Part shown: positions 1-8,224 of the stretch, one piece after another
Layout of the letters: each line of letters starts with the position of its first letter
Numbering within the stretch: the stretch's first letter is position 1
NCBI GenBank assembly: GCA_001184205.1
Contig: LBMP01000006.1
Coordinates: 1-64,000, forward strand
Source of the DNA: Desulfocarbo indianensis
Lineage (GTDB): Bacteria > Desulfobacterota > Desulfarculia > Desulfarculales > Desulfarculaceae
Reading direction: 5' to 3'
Length of the DNA: 64,000 nt
The notes under the pieces: generated by a model
Told to the model about the DNA's origin: nothing
What the model saw: the letters and a program-made list of their open reading frames with translations, nothing else
The model's database searches: none
Program-made: the position numbers and the translations under genes

Positions 1-2155
1 CGATCTCTTCAATTTCAAGAGGACCCAGCAGCATGCTAGCTCCCAGATCCTCCCGGTCATCCTTGTCAACCTGGCGAAAAGCCAACTTGGTTCCCGTAGC
101 CTTGACCACTTCCGGAGCAACCGCGCTGGGATGCTGATCGACTATGATCACTCCCACCTCCAAGGCTCGTAATTCCACCAGCATTCGGCAGATGGCTTCG
201 GCCGCGAAGGCCTTGGGGTCGGCCGATTCCTCGGACGATTTGGCCGGTCCCGTTCGTCCCACCAAGTTATGGGCTTCTTCCAACACGAGCACCAGGCGGA
301 GTCCCGTACCGGTTTTGGGAATGCTCAAAAGGCGCTCACGAAGGGACATGAGGAGGAAAAGGGTAAGCAGCGCCGCCTTTTCTGCGGCCAGATGGTCCAG
401 TTCGATGAGGGTGGGCCTGCTCATAAGCCGGTCCATGGAGGGTACGCTGCGACGGCACTGGAAAACCTTGCCCATCACCCCCCTGGTCAATGAGCCCAGC
501 CTCAATTCACTGGCGGCCCTTATGTCTGAAAGGGTTTCTCCGGAGTAACCTTTTTCAGCGATTATCTGCCTGACGGATTCGAGCAATTCCTCCATCAGCG
601 GTGGATTTTCGATCAGGTCGTGATCTTCGTAGCACTTCTCCAAAGACTCTTCCAGGATCATGGGAAGGAACGGTGTGCTGGGCATGGCGCCCATGAAGCA
701 ACCCAAGAGGTTTCCGATGTGCTCTTCCACACCGATGCCGGGAAATGATTCCAGGCAGTTGTACCTGAAAGGCGATATGGACTCGTTCCCAGGGGTGTAG
801 ATTTCCATTTCATGCGCCAGCCGGCGGGCCTGGGCGTCCTCACTGTCTTTCAAGGTTTTCATGAGGCGATGTTCGGTCTTGACCGGTTCGATCACGAGAA
901 CCGGAACGCCATGCCCGCAGAGCTGTAGGACCAGGTTCATGACCTCCGTCGTCTTACCGCATCCCGACACCCCGCAGATGAAAGCGTGCTTTGCGATCCC
1001 GATCAATGACTGCCCAAAAGCCGAGGCCTCGCCTCCCATGGCATTCAAGGCGGGCAGTAACTCCTGATCAAACCCGAACTTCAAATCCACATGATCTGCT
1101 TGTGCCGGAGGATCGGTGTTCTTCCTGATGCACAGAGGCGAGCTATAAGACGCAACCGGGAGCCGAAATGCACCGGATAATTCTTCAACAGTGGCCAATG
1201 ATGGCAGGCGCTCCAAGCCCTTGTATTCAGTAGGGAGGCTTTCGTTGGATGCTAGTCCCAATTTATAGGAGCCGCTTGAGAAAGCCGATTCGGCTACCAC
1301 GGTGGCCACCAGATGAGCCACCGCCTTGCTCTGGGCGCGTACTTGAAAGAAAAAAAATAGATGCGGCTTGCTCAGGCTTTCATGGATCTTCTGCTGAGAG
1401 CGAAGCACGGTATCGGCCAACGGGTCGCTTTTCCGTAACGGTTTAAGCTCCCTTGGACCGCTCTTGAATAATGAATCATCTTGCTTCGATACCAGATGAG
1501 CGCTGGGCCAATCATATTGAAAATCGTCTTGATCCCAGCTCCTATTTATTGATTGCAAGCCTGCCAGGTATTTGGTGTGGGCTGCTTGCTCACCAAGGAG
1601 ATCGACAGGCTGAATGCGAAGGATGATCGCCACTGGCTCTTGAATCGTATTGAGGACCTTGTCCAGAGCCAGATAATCGTTATCCTGCTCTGGTTCAAAG
1701 GGGTTGATCGCGTAATACCAATCAGGTATGCGATCATTGAATTGCTTTGGATGAAGCGGTTTTATTAAATTATAATTTCGATATATATGACAAGCTTCCG
1801 CCTGTTTCATTTCTTCAATAATGGAATTTTTAGTTGGCTCAAAATGATAGTATCCCGACAAAAAACCCTGCTCAATGAGTAAACTAATTTCTTTCCAATA
1901 ATCGATATCATCGCTTTCAGCGGTCAGGTAAAATCTAAGTCTGCTCTGTACGTCACCGGAGGATGGTGAGGGGGAATAAATCGCGAGCAGGGATAACGCC
2001 ATACTGTTCTCTGGGACCTGGCTAACGCCTCTTACTATTGTTTCCCATCCCTTCCAAATGACCTCCCGCACATCTCCGCCGGCCGCGAGTTGGTACCGCG
2101 AGAAATGAGGATCTGGTATTTCGGCTACCAGGTATGTCTTTATGTGGTCGGCCAT
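1..2155 (-). CDS. HerA-like P-loop ATPase, 3' end beyond window
   Basis: This reading frame stays open to the window edge (about 718 residues visible). The last two-thirds resembles a HerA/VirB4-type motor ATPase: Walker A GVSGCGKTT at residues 395-403, Walker B LVLVLEEAH near 622-630, then IIVDQHPS, a segment also found in the HerA-like protein at 17.3-19.2 kb. The first 390 residues match no domain I recognise. HerA-family ATPases are hexameric DNA or substrate motors. The ATG at 2155 lies 10 bp after the E1 stop, so it is the last visible gene of the JAB-E2-E1 operon and is probably co-transcribed. ATPase assignment is firm; a role powering or being modified by the ubiquitin-like module is inference from the operon alone. 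Confidence 0.8.
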   Translation of the reverse strand, partial: MADHIKTYLVAEIPDPHFSRYQLAAGGDVREVIWKGWETIVRGVSQVPENSMALSLLAIYSPSPSSGDVQSRLRFYLTAESDDIDYWKEISLLIEQGFLSGYYHFEPTKNSIIEEMKQAEACHIYRNYNLIKPLHPKQFNDRIPDWYYAINPFEPEQDNDYLALDKVLNTIQEPVAIILRIQPVDLLGEQAAHTKYLAGLQSINRSWDQDDFQYDWPSAHLVSKQDDSLFKSGPRELKPLRKSDPLADTVLRSQQKIHESLSKPHLFFFFQVRAQSKAVAHLVATVVAESAFSSGSYKLGLASNESLPTEYKGLERLPSLATVEELSGAFRLPVASYSSPLCIRKNTDPPAQADHVDLKFGFDQELLPALNAMGGEASAFGQSLIGIAKHAFICGVSGCGKTTEVMNLVLQLCGHGVPVLVIEPVKTEHRLMKTLKDSEDAQARRLAHEMEIYTPGNESISPFRYNCLESFPGIGVEEHIGNLLGCFMGAMPSTPFLPMILEESLEKCYEDHDLIENPPLMEELLESVRQIIAEKGYSGETLSDIRAASELRLGSLTRGVMGKVFQCRRSVPSMDRLMSRPTLIELDHLAAEKAALLTLFLLMSLRERLLSIPKTGTGLRLVLVLEEAHNLVGRTGPAKSSEESADPKAFAAEAICRMLVELRALEVGVIIVDQHPSAVAPEVVKATGTKLAFRQVDKDDREDLGASMLLGPLEIEEI

Positions 2156-2164
2156 CTGACAGCC

Positions 2165-3655
2165 CTACCTAGTGACTCCTTCCGTGGCTTTGAGGGACTG
2201 GAGTACGGCGTTCAGGTTTTCATCGGAATAGTTGGCTTCGAAGTCTCCGCAAATGGGGCAACCCTCGTGGCGGTCTATCTTGATGCCGTACCAGCGCAGG
2301 ATGTGCATGCCATCCACTTCGTATGCCAGGGGCTTGAGGTTTTCGAATTGCGTGCCCGCCTCGCGCCGGTTTAACCACAGGAACCAGTCGGCCACGAGGT
2401 CTTGGTCCAGCGACCGGAAGGTAGTGGGCTTGTCGCGCAGAAGCTCCTGAATGCCGATTTTGGTGGCCATCAGGGCAATCGGGGCTATGTCGGTGGAAAG
2501 GCCGGGCTCAATGGCCACGGGACGGTCCGTGTATGCAAGGCCCTCGGCATGCTCCTCTGAAGAAATCTCCTGATCCTGCACTTGGTCAGGCAGCAACATG
2601 GAAAAACACTGGAAGCAGATGGATTTGCCCGGGCGAACCCTGATGACCTGGCCACCGTGGGCCCTGCGATGGGCTCCGGCGAAAATGCAGGTCTTGCCTT
2701 CTTGCACACAGGCCTGGTTGATGAGCAGCTTGGAGGCATGGCTGTCGGTGGCAGCGAACACCAAGTCTACTTCACGGACGATCTCCAGTACGGTCTCGAA
2801 CTGCTCCCACTCGGCCTTGAGCGGCCACGTTGTCACATCGGCATAGGGGTTTTTACGCTTTATGGCGTCGGCCATGGCCCTGACCTTGAGGCGCCCGATG
2901 TCAGCCAGATCGCATTGATGGCGAGCCACGTTGCAGACCTCAAGCCGATCATGGTCAATCAGGTGGAAACGGCCCACGCCAGACTTGACCAACTCAATCG
3001 CTATATGGGAGCCGCCGGAGCCTTGGCCGAATATGGCCACCTTTGCATCAGCCAGGGCATTGGTCTCAAGGAGGCCGCCAAAGCGAGAGAAAAGCTCCTC
3101 CTTGACCGGGACAAGATCAACCGCCACTTGGACCCATTCGCCACCATCTCTGATCATGCCCAGAGCATTGGCCGCCACAGCTTTGAGGGATTCCTTTTGC
3201 CCCTCAATATCGCTCCACTCCAAAATAAGCCTGACGTCATCCGTTTCAAAACCTATGGTTTGGACCCTGATATGCCCCGGGTCGTCTACCGCGATCAAGG
3301 AACCATGAAAACGGACGCCGTCTACACCACCTCCAAGCAGGTGGAATACGCGTTCGCTGGCATTGCCGCTGAAATGGACCGGTACGGCAACGTCCTTTTC
3401 GAGGTCTTCAAGGATTGCAGTCGTGATCACGATTCGCCCGTCACGCCTCGCCCCTTCCCCAAAAAGGTCAGCATCGGTTTTGGAGATATTCATGGCGCCA
3501 TCCGGATCTGGATATGAATAGGGGGAGGAATAGGACCTGTCTGAGACAGGTTTGACTCTCTTGTCTCTGGGGTCGAATTCCAGTTTATTGCCAATATCCC
3601 GCCCTCTGGCCATGTCAACCATGATGTCTTTCAACCTCTCTCTTTGGCTTACCAT
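2165..3655 (-). CDS. E1-like ThiF-family adenylyltransferase
   Basis: A 496-residue protein whose residues 205-420 form a ThiF/MoeB/E1 fold: nucleotide loop FGQGSGGSH (GxGxxG at 210-215), then DHDRLEVCNVARH, the usual E1 segment that contacts ATP. Two Cys pairs (C347/C350 and C466/C469) fit the structural zinc site of this family. E1 enzymes adenylate the C-terminus of a ubiquitin-like protein and pass it to an E2. The first 200 residues are not recognised. The ATG overlaps the upstream E2 stop and has a strong AGGAGG site. The substrate modifier is not evident in the window. E1 family assignment is firm; the transthiolation Cys cannot be chosen by eye. Confidence 0.85.
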   Translation of the reverse strand: MVSQRERLKDIMVDMARGRDIGNKLEFDPRDKRVKPVSDRSYSSPYSYPDPDGAMNISKTDADLFGEGARRDGRIVITTAILEDLEKDVAVPVHFSGNASERVFHLLGGGVDGVRFHGSLIAVDDPGHIRVQTIGFETDDVRLILEWSDIEGQKESLKAVAANALGMIRDGGEWVQVAVDLVPVKEELFSRFGGLLETNALADAKVAIFGQGSGGSHIAIELVKSGVGRFHLIDHDRLEVCNVARHQCDLADIGRLKVRAMADAIKRKNPYADVTTWPLKAEWEQFETVLEIVREVDLVFAATDSHASKLLINQACVQEGKTCIFAGAHRRAHGGQVIRVRPGKSICFQCFSMLLPDQVQDQEISSEEHAEGLAYTDRPVAIEPGLSTDIAPIALMATKIGIQELLRDKPTTFRSLDQDLVADWFLWLNRREAGTQFENLKPLAYEVDGMHILRWYGIKIDRHEGCPICGDFEANYSDENLNAVLQSLKATEGVTR

Positions 3656-4116
3656 GATATTTTCCTCCTAAAGTTCTCCAGGATTTCCGCTATGGATAGG
3701 CCGGTCGCCAGGTGGCAATCATAGGCCTCACACCACATTATTCCCTTGGACAAAACCCCCGCACAGGTTTGGGATGCGTCCCAGTTTTCAGACTTGAAGT
3801 GGCAAATCTGGACGCAGCCACCAGGGCCGTTGCTGAGGGTATGGTAGGCATGAGACGTTCCTTCATTGTTGATGGAACCGCTGTAGCCGAACTTTCTGAG
3901 CCTGCTGGGTGACACCACATACAAGGACGGCATGTCACTCGGGTACCAGCTGGGAATCGCCACCCTTAACCGATAGCTGTTTCCACCGGAGGTAGTGCGA
4001 TAACCCCCTTCGAAATTCGGGTTTGCCCCATACAAGTTTGCGCGCATAAACGGAAAATGTTTGGCTAAAATTCTTCTCTCGAAATCAAGCCGATTTCGCA
4101 GCGTTGAGTTCATCAT
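3649..4116 (-). CDS. E2-like (UBC-fold) conjugating enzyme
   Basis: About 155 residues. The layout (YRLRVAIP, WYPSDMPSLYVV, HAYHTLSN, CVQICHF, ENWDAS, then GIMWCEAYDCHL) is that of prokaryotic E2-like proteins that sit beside ThiF and JAB genes. C105 in VQIC is the best candidate catalytic cysteine; C101 is an alternative. The start at 4116 is chosen because GGAGG lies 7 bp upstream; a longer frame to 4206 exists but lacks a site. It overlaps the JAB gene end by about 30 bp and the E1 start by 7 bp, so translation is probably coupled. E2 assignment rests on pattern and neighbours, not on alignment. Confidence 0.7.
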   Translation of the reverse strand: MMNSTLRNRLDFERRILAKHFPFMRANLYGANPNFEGGYRTTSGGNSYRLRVAIPSWYPSDMPSLYVVSPSRLRKFGYSGSINNEGTSHAYHTLSNGPGGCVQICHFKSENWDASQTCAGVLSKGIMWCEAYDCHLATGLSIAEILENFRRKISW

Positions 4117-5254
4117 CGCCTTGCCTCCTTTCCTCGGTATTTGAAGTTTCTTTGTCTTGGTTATCTCGGCCGGTATGGTCTTCAGCAGACGCAGGAAAGC
4201 GGTCATGATATTTTGCAGACGCTAGCCTTTCAGCAGAGCGATAAACCGACGTAATACGAGGAATGTAGGAATCAGAAATTGTCTCTTCCGTTATGTCCAT
4301 AGGCTCTTTGTCATGGCTTTGGTTTCCAATCATAACCGATATGATCTGGTAGGGCGGTTCTGTTTCCAAGGCCAATATCAAACTATGACTATCGCCGAGG
4401 GGGATGCGGATTATGCTGGCGTCTACTGATTGCCTGATACTGATGTCGTCCTTTACCTTGGCCGGAAGGTATTTGGTTTGCTCCCTGACGTGGTCTAGAA
4501 AGGCATCGCGAGAACGGTCCTCAGGCTCCTGGCTGGGCGGCTGAACGGGCCGGTCCAGGCTGTCGAACTGAATCTTGCCCAGGGGATAGCTATTCTTCGA
4601 CGCCAGCCCCTTCACCGAATACGCAGAGGAGAGGACCTTCCGCATGGGGCTGACGCCTGGTATCACCTTGAGCGGACAACGAATCGGCTGTCCGGTCATG
4701 GCATCTTCATAAAAAAAGGCATGGACCGTGATGGGACCATGCCGAGACGAAGATTGAGTCATTTTATCTTCATGGCTTGGTTTCCCAAACCACTTCCCCT
4801 GGCGGTTGCCCTCCGCTTGGTGCCTCCAACCGCGACTCGGCGATTCGCCATCGAAGGTGACCAAAATCTGGCACATGTTGCGATAACCGTTTTTGGCGGC
4901 TATGGAATGGGTGCTTCGGATATCGCCGCCGCTCAATCCCTTGATTCCCAAGTTGTGGTGGCTGTGGTGGTTCCCGATATATTGGATGGCATATTGCTGA
5001 CGCAGCATGTTACTGGTCTGCTTGGTGTATTCTATGTCTTGCCGGAAATGTGCATGATCGTGGATGGCCCCGGGGCCTGCCGGCACCGCCAAGGTGATCA
5101 CTGGACGGCGGGCATGCGAGAATAAGCCGTATAGATCCCCGCCGGTTTCGATGGCGCCCGCCGAGGCGGCCAAACCAGCTATTGCTTCAAGCTCACTCTG
5201 AAATATGACCAGGAAGTGATTTGAGGGGCTATGGCCCGTATAATTTGTTTTCAT
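4085..5254 (-). CDS. JAB/MPN (JAMM) metallopeptidase-domain protein
   Basis: A 389-residue protein whose first 140 residues are a JAB/MPN domain: E36 in IETGG, H97-S-H99, then S108 and D111 in SGGD, the JAMM zinc-peptidase residues. The spacing from the second His to the Ser is eight residues rather than the common seven. JAMM enzymes in such operons usually trim or remove ubiquitin-like modifiers. Residues about 190-389 are polar and unrecognised. The start has GGAGACGCGCA ahead of ATG. It is the first gene of the JAB-E2-E1-ATPase operon and is transcribed away from a 290-bp promoter region shared with the plus-strand gene at 5.5 kb. Confidence 0.8.
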   Translation of the reverse strand: MKTNYTGHSPSNHFLVIFQSELEAIAGLAASAGAIETGGDLYGLFSHARRPVITLAVPAGPGAIHDHAHFRQDIEYTKQTSNMLRQQYAIQYIGNHHSHHNLGIKGLSGGDIRSTHSIAAKNGYRNMCQILVTFDGESPSRGWRHQAEGNRQGKWFGKPSHEDKMTQSSSRHGPITVHAFFYEDAMTGQPIRCPLKVIPGVSPMRKVLSSAYSVKGLASKNSYPLGKIQFDSLDRPVQPPSQEPEDRSRDAFLDHVREQTKYLPAKVKDDISIRQSVDASIIRIPLGDSHSLILALETEPPYQIISVMIGNQSHDKEPMDITEETISDSYIPRITSVYRSAERLASAKYHDRFPASAEDHTGRDNQDKETSNTEERRQGDDELNAAKSA

Positions 5255-5382
5255 TGCGCGTCTCCAATCTTCCCTAAGGCCCGCCAGCCCGGTGGAAGAA
5301 TTGCGGTTGACTGGATTCCCCGTGGGCAGTAGTTCTAGCTTAGCCTAGCCCGGACAGTTTCATTGCGCAATAACCTACCGAT

Positions 5383-5434
5383 ATAACTGAATTAAACAGT
5401 TATGTTGACTTGTTTGTGAAAACTTTGGTAAAAA
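5383..5434 (+). promoter_or_regulatory. Inverted repeat beside a sigma70-like promoter
   Basis: ATAACTG (5383-5389) and CAGTTAT (5397-5403) form a 7-bp perfect inverted repeat with a 7-bp spacer, a plausible operator. It touches TTGACT (5405-5410), a good -35 box, with a weaker TAAAAA at 5429-5434 (18-bp spacing). The site lies in the divergent gap between the JAB operon and the plus-strand genes. This promoter looks bacterial, unlike the CGAAA/TATA-type promoters elsewhere. A palindromic ATTGCGCAAT also lies near 5364. The rest of the 5255-5543 gap shows nothing further. Confidence 0.4.
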
Positions 5435-5543
5435 TCGGACGGTTCGACACAAATTAGATGTTGTCGCTCGACGGGCTATCCCATATGTTGGCGCGGAGCT
5501 TGAATTGGAGCGTTTCAGGACTGTCATAAAGGAAAACGTCTTG

Positions 5544-5858
5544 ATGCTAGGCGGTACAACCTACGGTGCCTACTACAAAAGACGGACAACAAATGCAGAC
5601 GGTTATGATCCCGTCGATGGTGTGATCTTCAAGACAGCACGCAAACTTGACAGACGATATTTCAAGATTTTCGGCTTGCTCTATGAATGTCACGACCTCG
5701 AGGAGACCCGCCAACGCCTTGATCAGCGCGGCCACAAAGGAATTGGGAGCGACAGCACCATTGACAGGTATCGGGCGTATGTTGAGAATAGAATCATAGA
5801 ACTTCTCGAATCTTCGCCTGATTTGATGAAGGACTTGAAGGCCGCGGTTGATAAGTAA
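5544..5858 (+). CDS. Hypothetical protein (small, charged)
   Basis: Unrecognised protein of about 104 residues, starting at ATG 5544 with AAAGGA ten bp upstream; the frame can extend to a TTG at 5505. The C-terminal half has a segment GSDSTIDRYRAYVENRIIELLESS that would form helices. It is divergent from the ubiquitin-like operon and is followed 11 bp later by the next gene, so the two form a small operon. No ubiquitin-like Gly-Gly end is present, so it is not an obvious modifier. Confidence 0.6.
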   Translation: MLGGTTYGAYYKRRTTNADGYDPVDGVIFKTARKLDRRYFKIFGLLYECHDLEETRQRLDQRGHKGIGSDSTIDRYRAYVENRIIELLESSPDLMKDLKAAVDK

Positions 5859-5869
5859 AAAGGGGATTT

Positions 5870-6310
5870 ATGCTGGAAACAGAGTACCGCAACCTAACTG
5901 ATTTATTCCTGGACCAGGCCTCAGAGGACATCCGCAACAAGCAATTCAAAGACGCCGCGAATCTCATCGTGATGGCCATTACCGAATTCGATGAGCAAGC
6001 GGACATCGCCAAGTATCTAGCTTATATTTTTAAACAAATTACCTCCGAAGACGTTGAGGGCCTGGTGACCGAGCTATCCAAAGAGATGATGTGGCTCTGT
6101 CCGAAACCCTATGTCTCCCAAGACACGCGTGCCAAGATGCTGGCTTTCAAGCGGCAGGCAGCCCCCCTGCTCGAGTCGTACGGCTTCGAGGTTTGGCCGG
6201 AGGGCGAGTGTCCGCAAATCGTAGATGGCCTCCCGGCACAGGTGCACGCGTATCTCTTTGCTTTGAAAAAGAAAAAAGAAGAGGAACGCTCCGATCAACA
6301 CCCCTACTAG
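5870..6310 (+). CDS. Hypothetical protein
   Basis: A 146-residue protein of unknown family. It starts at ATG with AAGGGG just upstream, 11 bp after the previous gene. It is acidic and helical in its first half and ends in a lysine/glutamate-rich tail (KKKKEEERS). It converges on nrdJ with a gap of about 40 bp. Its place beside the divergent JAB-E2-E1-ATPase operon suggests, without proof, that the two gene pairs belong to one locus. Confidence 0.55.
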   Translation: MLETEYRNLTDLFLDQASEDIRNKQFKDAANLIVMAITEFDEQADIAKYLAYIFKQITSEDVEGLVTELSKEMMWLCPKPYVSQDTRAKMLAFKRQAAPLLESYGFEVWPEGECPQIVDGLPAQVHAYLFALKKKKEEERSDQHPY

Positions 6311-6349
6311 CCAACCGCCATCGGACAAGGGGAAAAGGCTCCTTCGGGG

Positions 6350-8074
6350 TCAGCCGCACACCGCGCAAGTTCCTTGAACTCCCACCTCCTGCATGAAATG
6401 GCTTGAGTCCCTTTGAAGGACTTGGGCCTTTTTGCTTCCATCCCTGAAGACGGTCACACCCTTGCAGCCGAGTCCACGCGCCACGGAGAGCGCCCGGGAG
6501 ACGTCTCGGTGAGTTGAGCTGGCCGGCAGGTTCACGGTCTTGCTTACCCCGTTGTCCACGTGTTTCTGGAAGGAGGCGAGGACCCTTACCTGCCACTCGG
6601 CCGAAACATCATGGGCTTGGCGCAGATGATCGGCACGCTGCCTTCTTGCTGGCAGGGTCTGATCAAGTGAGCTGGGCGCCGAAGTCTTGCAAGTCTGCCT
6701 CCTCGCCAGTTCATCTGCCCCGGGGTGGATTAACAACCTTTCCCTCCCCTCTAGAAACCGCCGCGTCTGCAAAAATGAAAAAATCGGCTCGATGCTTTGG
6801 GAGCAGCCTGCGATCAGGCTAATGGAGCCGGTGGGCGCTATAGAGGTGACGGTGGCATTGCGCATCTGGGACCAGGTGTGGGCCAAAGTGGATTGGGGGT
6901 AGTTGGGAAAGCTGCCCCGGCGCGTGGCCAGCCGGGACGACTCCCTTTTAGCCTCGGCTTGAACGAAGCCCATCACCCGGTCAGCCATCGCGACCGCTGC
7001 CCGGCTGTCGTAGGGGATGCGCAATTCGATCAAAAGGTCGGCGAACCCCATCACCCCGAGGCCGATTTTCCGGTTTGCCAAGGTGACCTGTTTGATTTGC
7101 GGCATAGGGAAGCAGTTGACCTCGATCACATCATCCAGAAAACGAACCGCCAAGCGCACGACCTCGGCCAGACGCACCCAATCGACCTTTCCATTCTTCA
7201 CCATCCTGGCGAGATTTACGGATCCCAAGTTGCAGGACTCCCAGGGCAGCAAGGGTTGCTCGCCACAGGGGTTGGTGGCCTGAATCGGCCCCAGGGCCGG
7301 CGTCGGGTTGGCCTCATTAATGCGGTCGATGAACAGAAGCCCCGGCTCGCCACATTCCAAAGCAGACTCGACAATGGCGTCCATAAGCTTTTTAGCAGGC
7401 ATCCGTTCGGTCACCTGACCGGTTCTCGGATTGCGCAGGGGGAAGTCGCCTTTTTCATCCAGGGCCCTGAAGAACTCGTCCGTCACTGCGACGCTAAGAT
7501 TGAAATTGCTCAGCAGGCCATCGGTCCGCTTGGCAGCGATGAAGTCCATGATGTCGGGATGGTCCACCCGCAGCACCGCCATGTTGGCTCCCCGGCGGCG
7601 GCCGCCCTGGTTCACCGCATCGGTGGCGGCGTCGAAGGCCTTGATGAAGGGCATGGGGCCGCTGGCAGCCATTTGGGTGGACTTGACCACATCTCCCTTG
7701 GGACGAATGGGTGAGAAGTCGTAGCCCACGCCGCCACCGGTCTTCTGGATCAAGGCGGCGTCTCTCACCGCTCCGAAGATGCCCTCCAGGGAATCCTCCA
7801 GCGGTATGACGAAGCAGGCGGACAACTGGCCTAAAGAGGTCCCCGCGTTCATAAGGGTGGGACTGTTGGGCAGGAACAGCATGCCCCGCATGATCCGGAA
7901 GAAGGCCTCGGCGCGCTCGGTTTCGTGTTTCGGGTCGTACATCCGTTCCGCTTGAGCCACGTGCCTGGCCACGCGCCAAAAGAGTTCGTCAACCGACTCG
8001 CCCGGCATGAGGTAGCGCGCCTCGAGCAGTTCCAGGGCCAAGGGGCTCAATTTGGGGAAATCCACCAGGCTCAT
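6350..8074 (-). CDS. nrdJ: Class II (B12-dependent) ribonucleotide reductase
   Basis: The protein carries class II RNR landmarks in order: LSACFVIPLEDS with the first reactive Cys, GGGVGYDFS, the active-site segment NPCGEQPLLPWESCNLGS, APTGSISLIAGCSQSIEP, FQKHVDNGVSKTVNLP and GCKGVTVFRDGS, and ends in a CxxC pair (CAVCG). It makes deoxynucleotides from ribonucleotides with adenosylcobalamin. ATG 8074 is chosen for GGAGGTGATC just before it. At about 574 residues it is shorter than many NrdJ. The stretch encoded at about 6610-6735 does not read like NrdJ although flanks on both sides do, so compensating frameshifts or a local rearrangement are likely and activity is uncertain. I saw no cobalamin riboswitch. 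Confidence 0.85.
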   Translation of the reverse strand: MSLVDFPKLSPLALELLEARYLMPGESVDELFWRVARHVAQAERMYDPKHETERAEAFFRIMRGMLFLPNSPTLMNAGTSLGQLSACFVIPLEDSLEGIFGAVRDAALIQKTGGGVGYDFSPIRPKGDVVKSTQMAASGPMPFIKAFDAATDAVNQGGRRRGANMAVLRVDHPDIMDFIAAKRTDGLLSNFNLSVAVTDEFFRALDEKGDFPLRNPRTGQVTERMPAKKLMDAIVESALECGEPGLLFIDRINEANPTPALGPIQATNPCGEQPLLPWESCNLGSVNLARMVKNGKVDWVRLAEVVRLAVRFLDDVIEVNCFPMPQIKQVTLANRKIGLGVMGFADLLIELRIPYDSRAAVAMADRVMGFVQAEAKRESSRLATRRGSFPNYPQSTLAHTWSQMRNATVTSIAPTGSISLIAGCSQSIEPIFSFLQTRRFLEGRERLLIHPGADELARRQTCKTSAPSSLDQTLPARRQRADHLRQAHDVSAEWQVRVLASFQKHVDNGVSKTVNLPASSTHRDVSRALSVARGLGCKGVTVFRDGSKKAQVLQRDSSHFMQEVGVQGTCAVCG

Positions 8075-8186
8075 GATCACCTCCAACCGTATGGATGCAG
8101 AGTCCGAAGGGACTGACGCATTTCCATAGCGGCAGGAGACAGGCACCGGTTTCAGATTGATCAAATCAAGCAGCCCATGGCCAGAG

Positions 8187-8209
8187 CGAAAAATATTTAA
8201 ACAGGTCCC
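8187..8209 (+). promoter_or_regulatory. CGAAA/TATA-type promoter with GGTCCC half-site
   Basis: CGAAAA directly followed by ATATTTAAA (8193-8201), centred about 28 bp before the ATG at 8225, then GGTCCC at 8204. This matches an archaeal BRE plus TATA box with a leaderless start; no ribosome site is present. The GGTCCC is half of the palindrome that recurs at similar promoters in the window. Confidence 0.55.
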
Positions 8210-8224
8210 GCCAGATAGTTCGCT

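Noticed and set aside
2582-3517. Long plus-strand frame opposite the E1 gene
   Set aside because: It is the antisense shadow of the E1-like gene, whose motifs are clear and which has overlaps and a ribosome site.
5544-5858. Ubiquitin-like modifier for the JAB-E2-E1 locus
   Set aside because: No beta-grasp pattern and no C-terminal Gly-Gly; the protein ends in a charged tail.
6797-7714. Plus-strand frame opposite nrdJ
   Set aside because: Shadow of nrdJ; no domain motif and no start signal.
8075-8224. Cobalamin riboswitch upstream of nrdJ
   Set aside because: nrdJ uses B12, but the 150-bp upstream region shows no recognisable riboswitch consensus; only a TATA-type promoter facing the other way.
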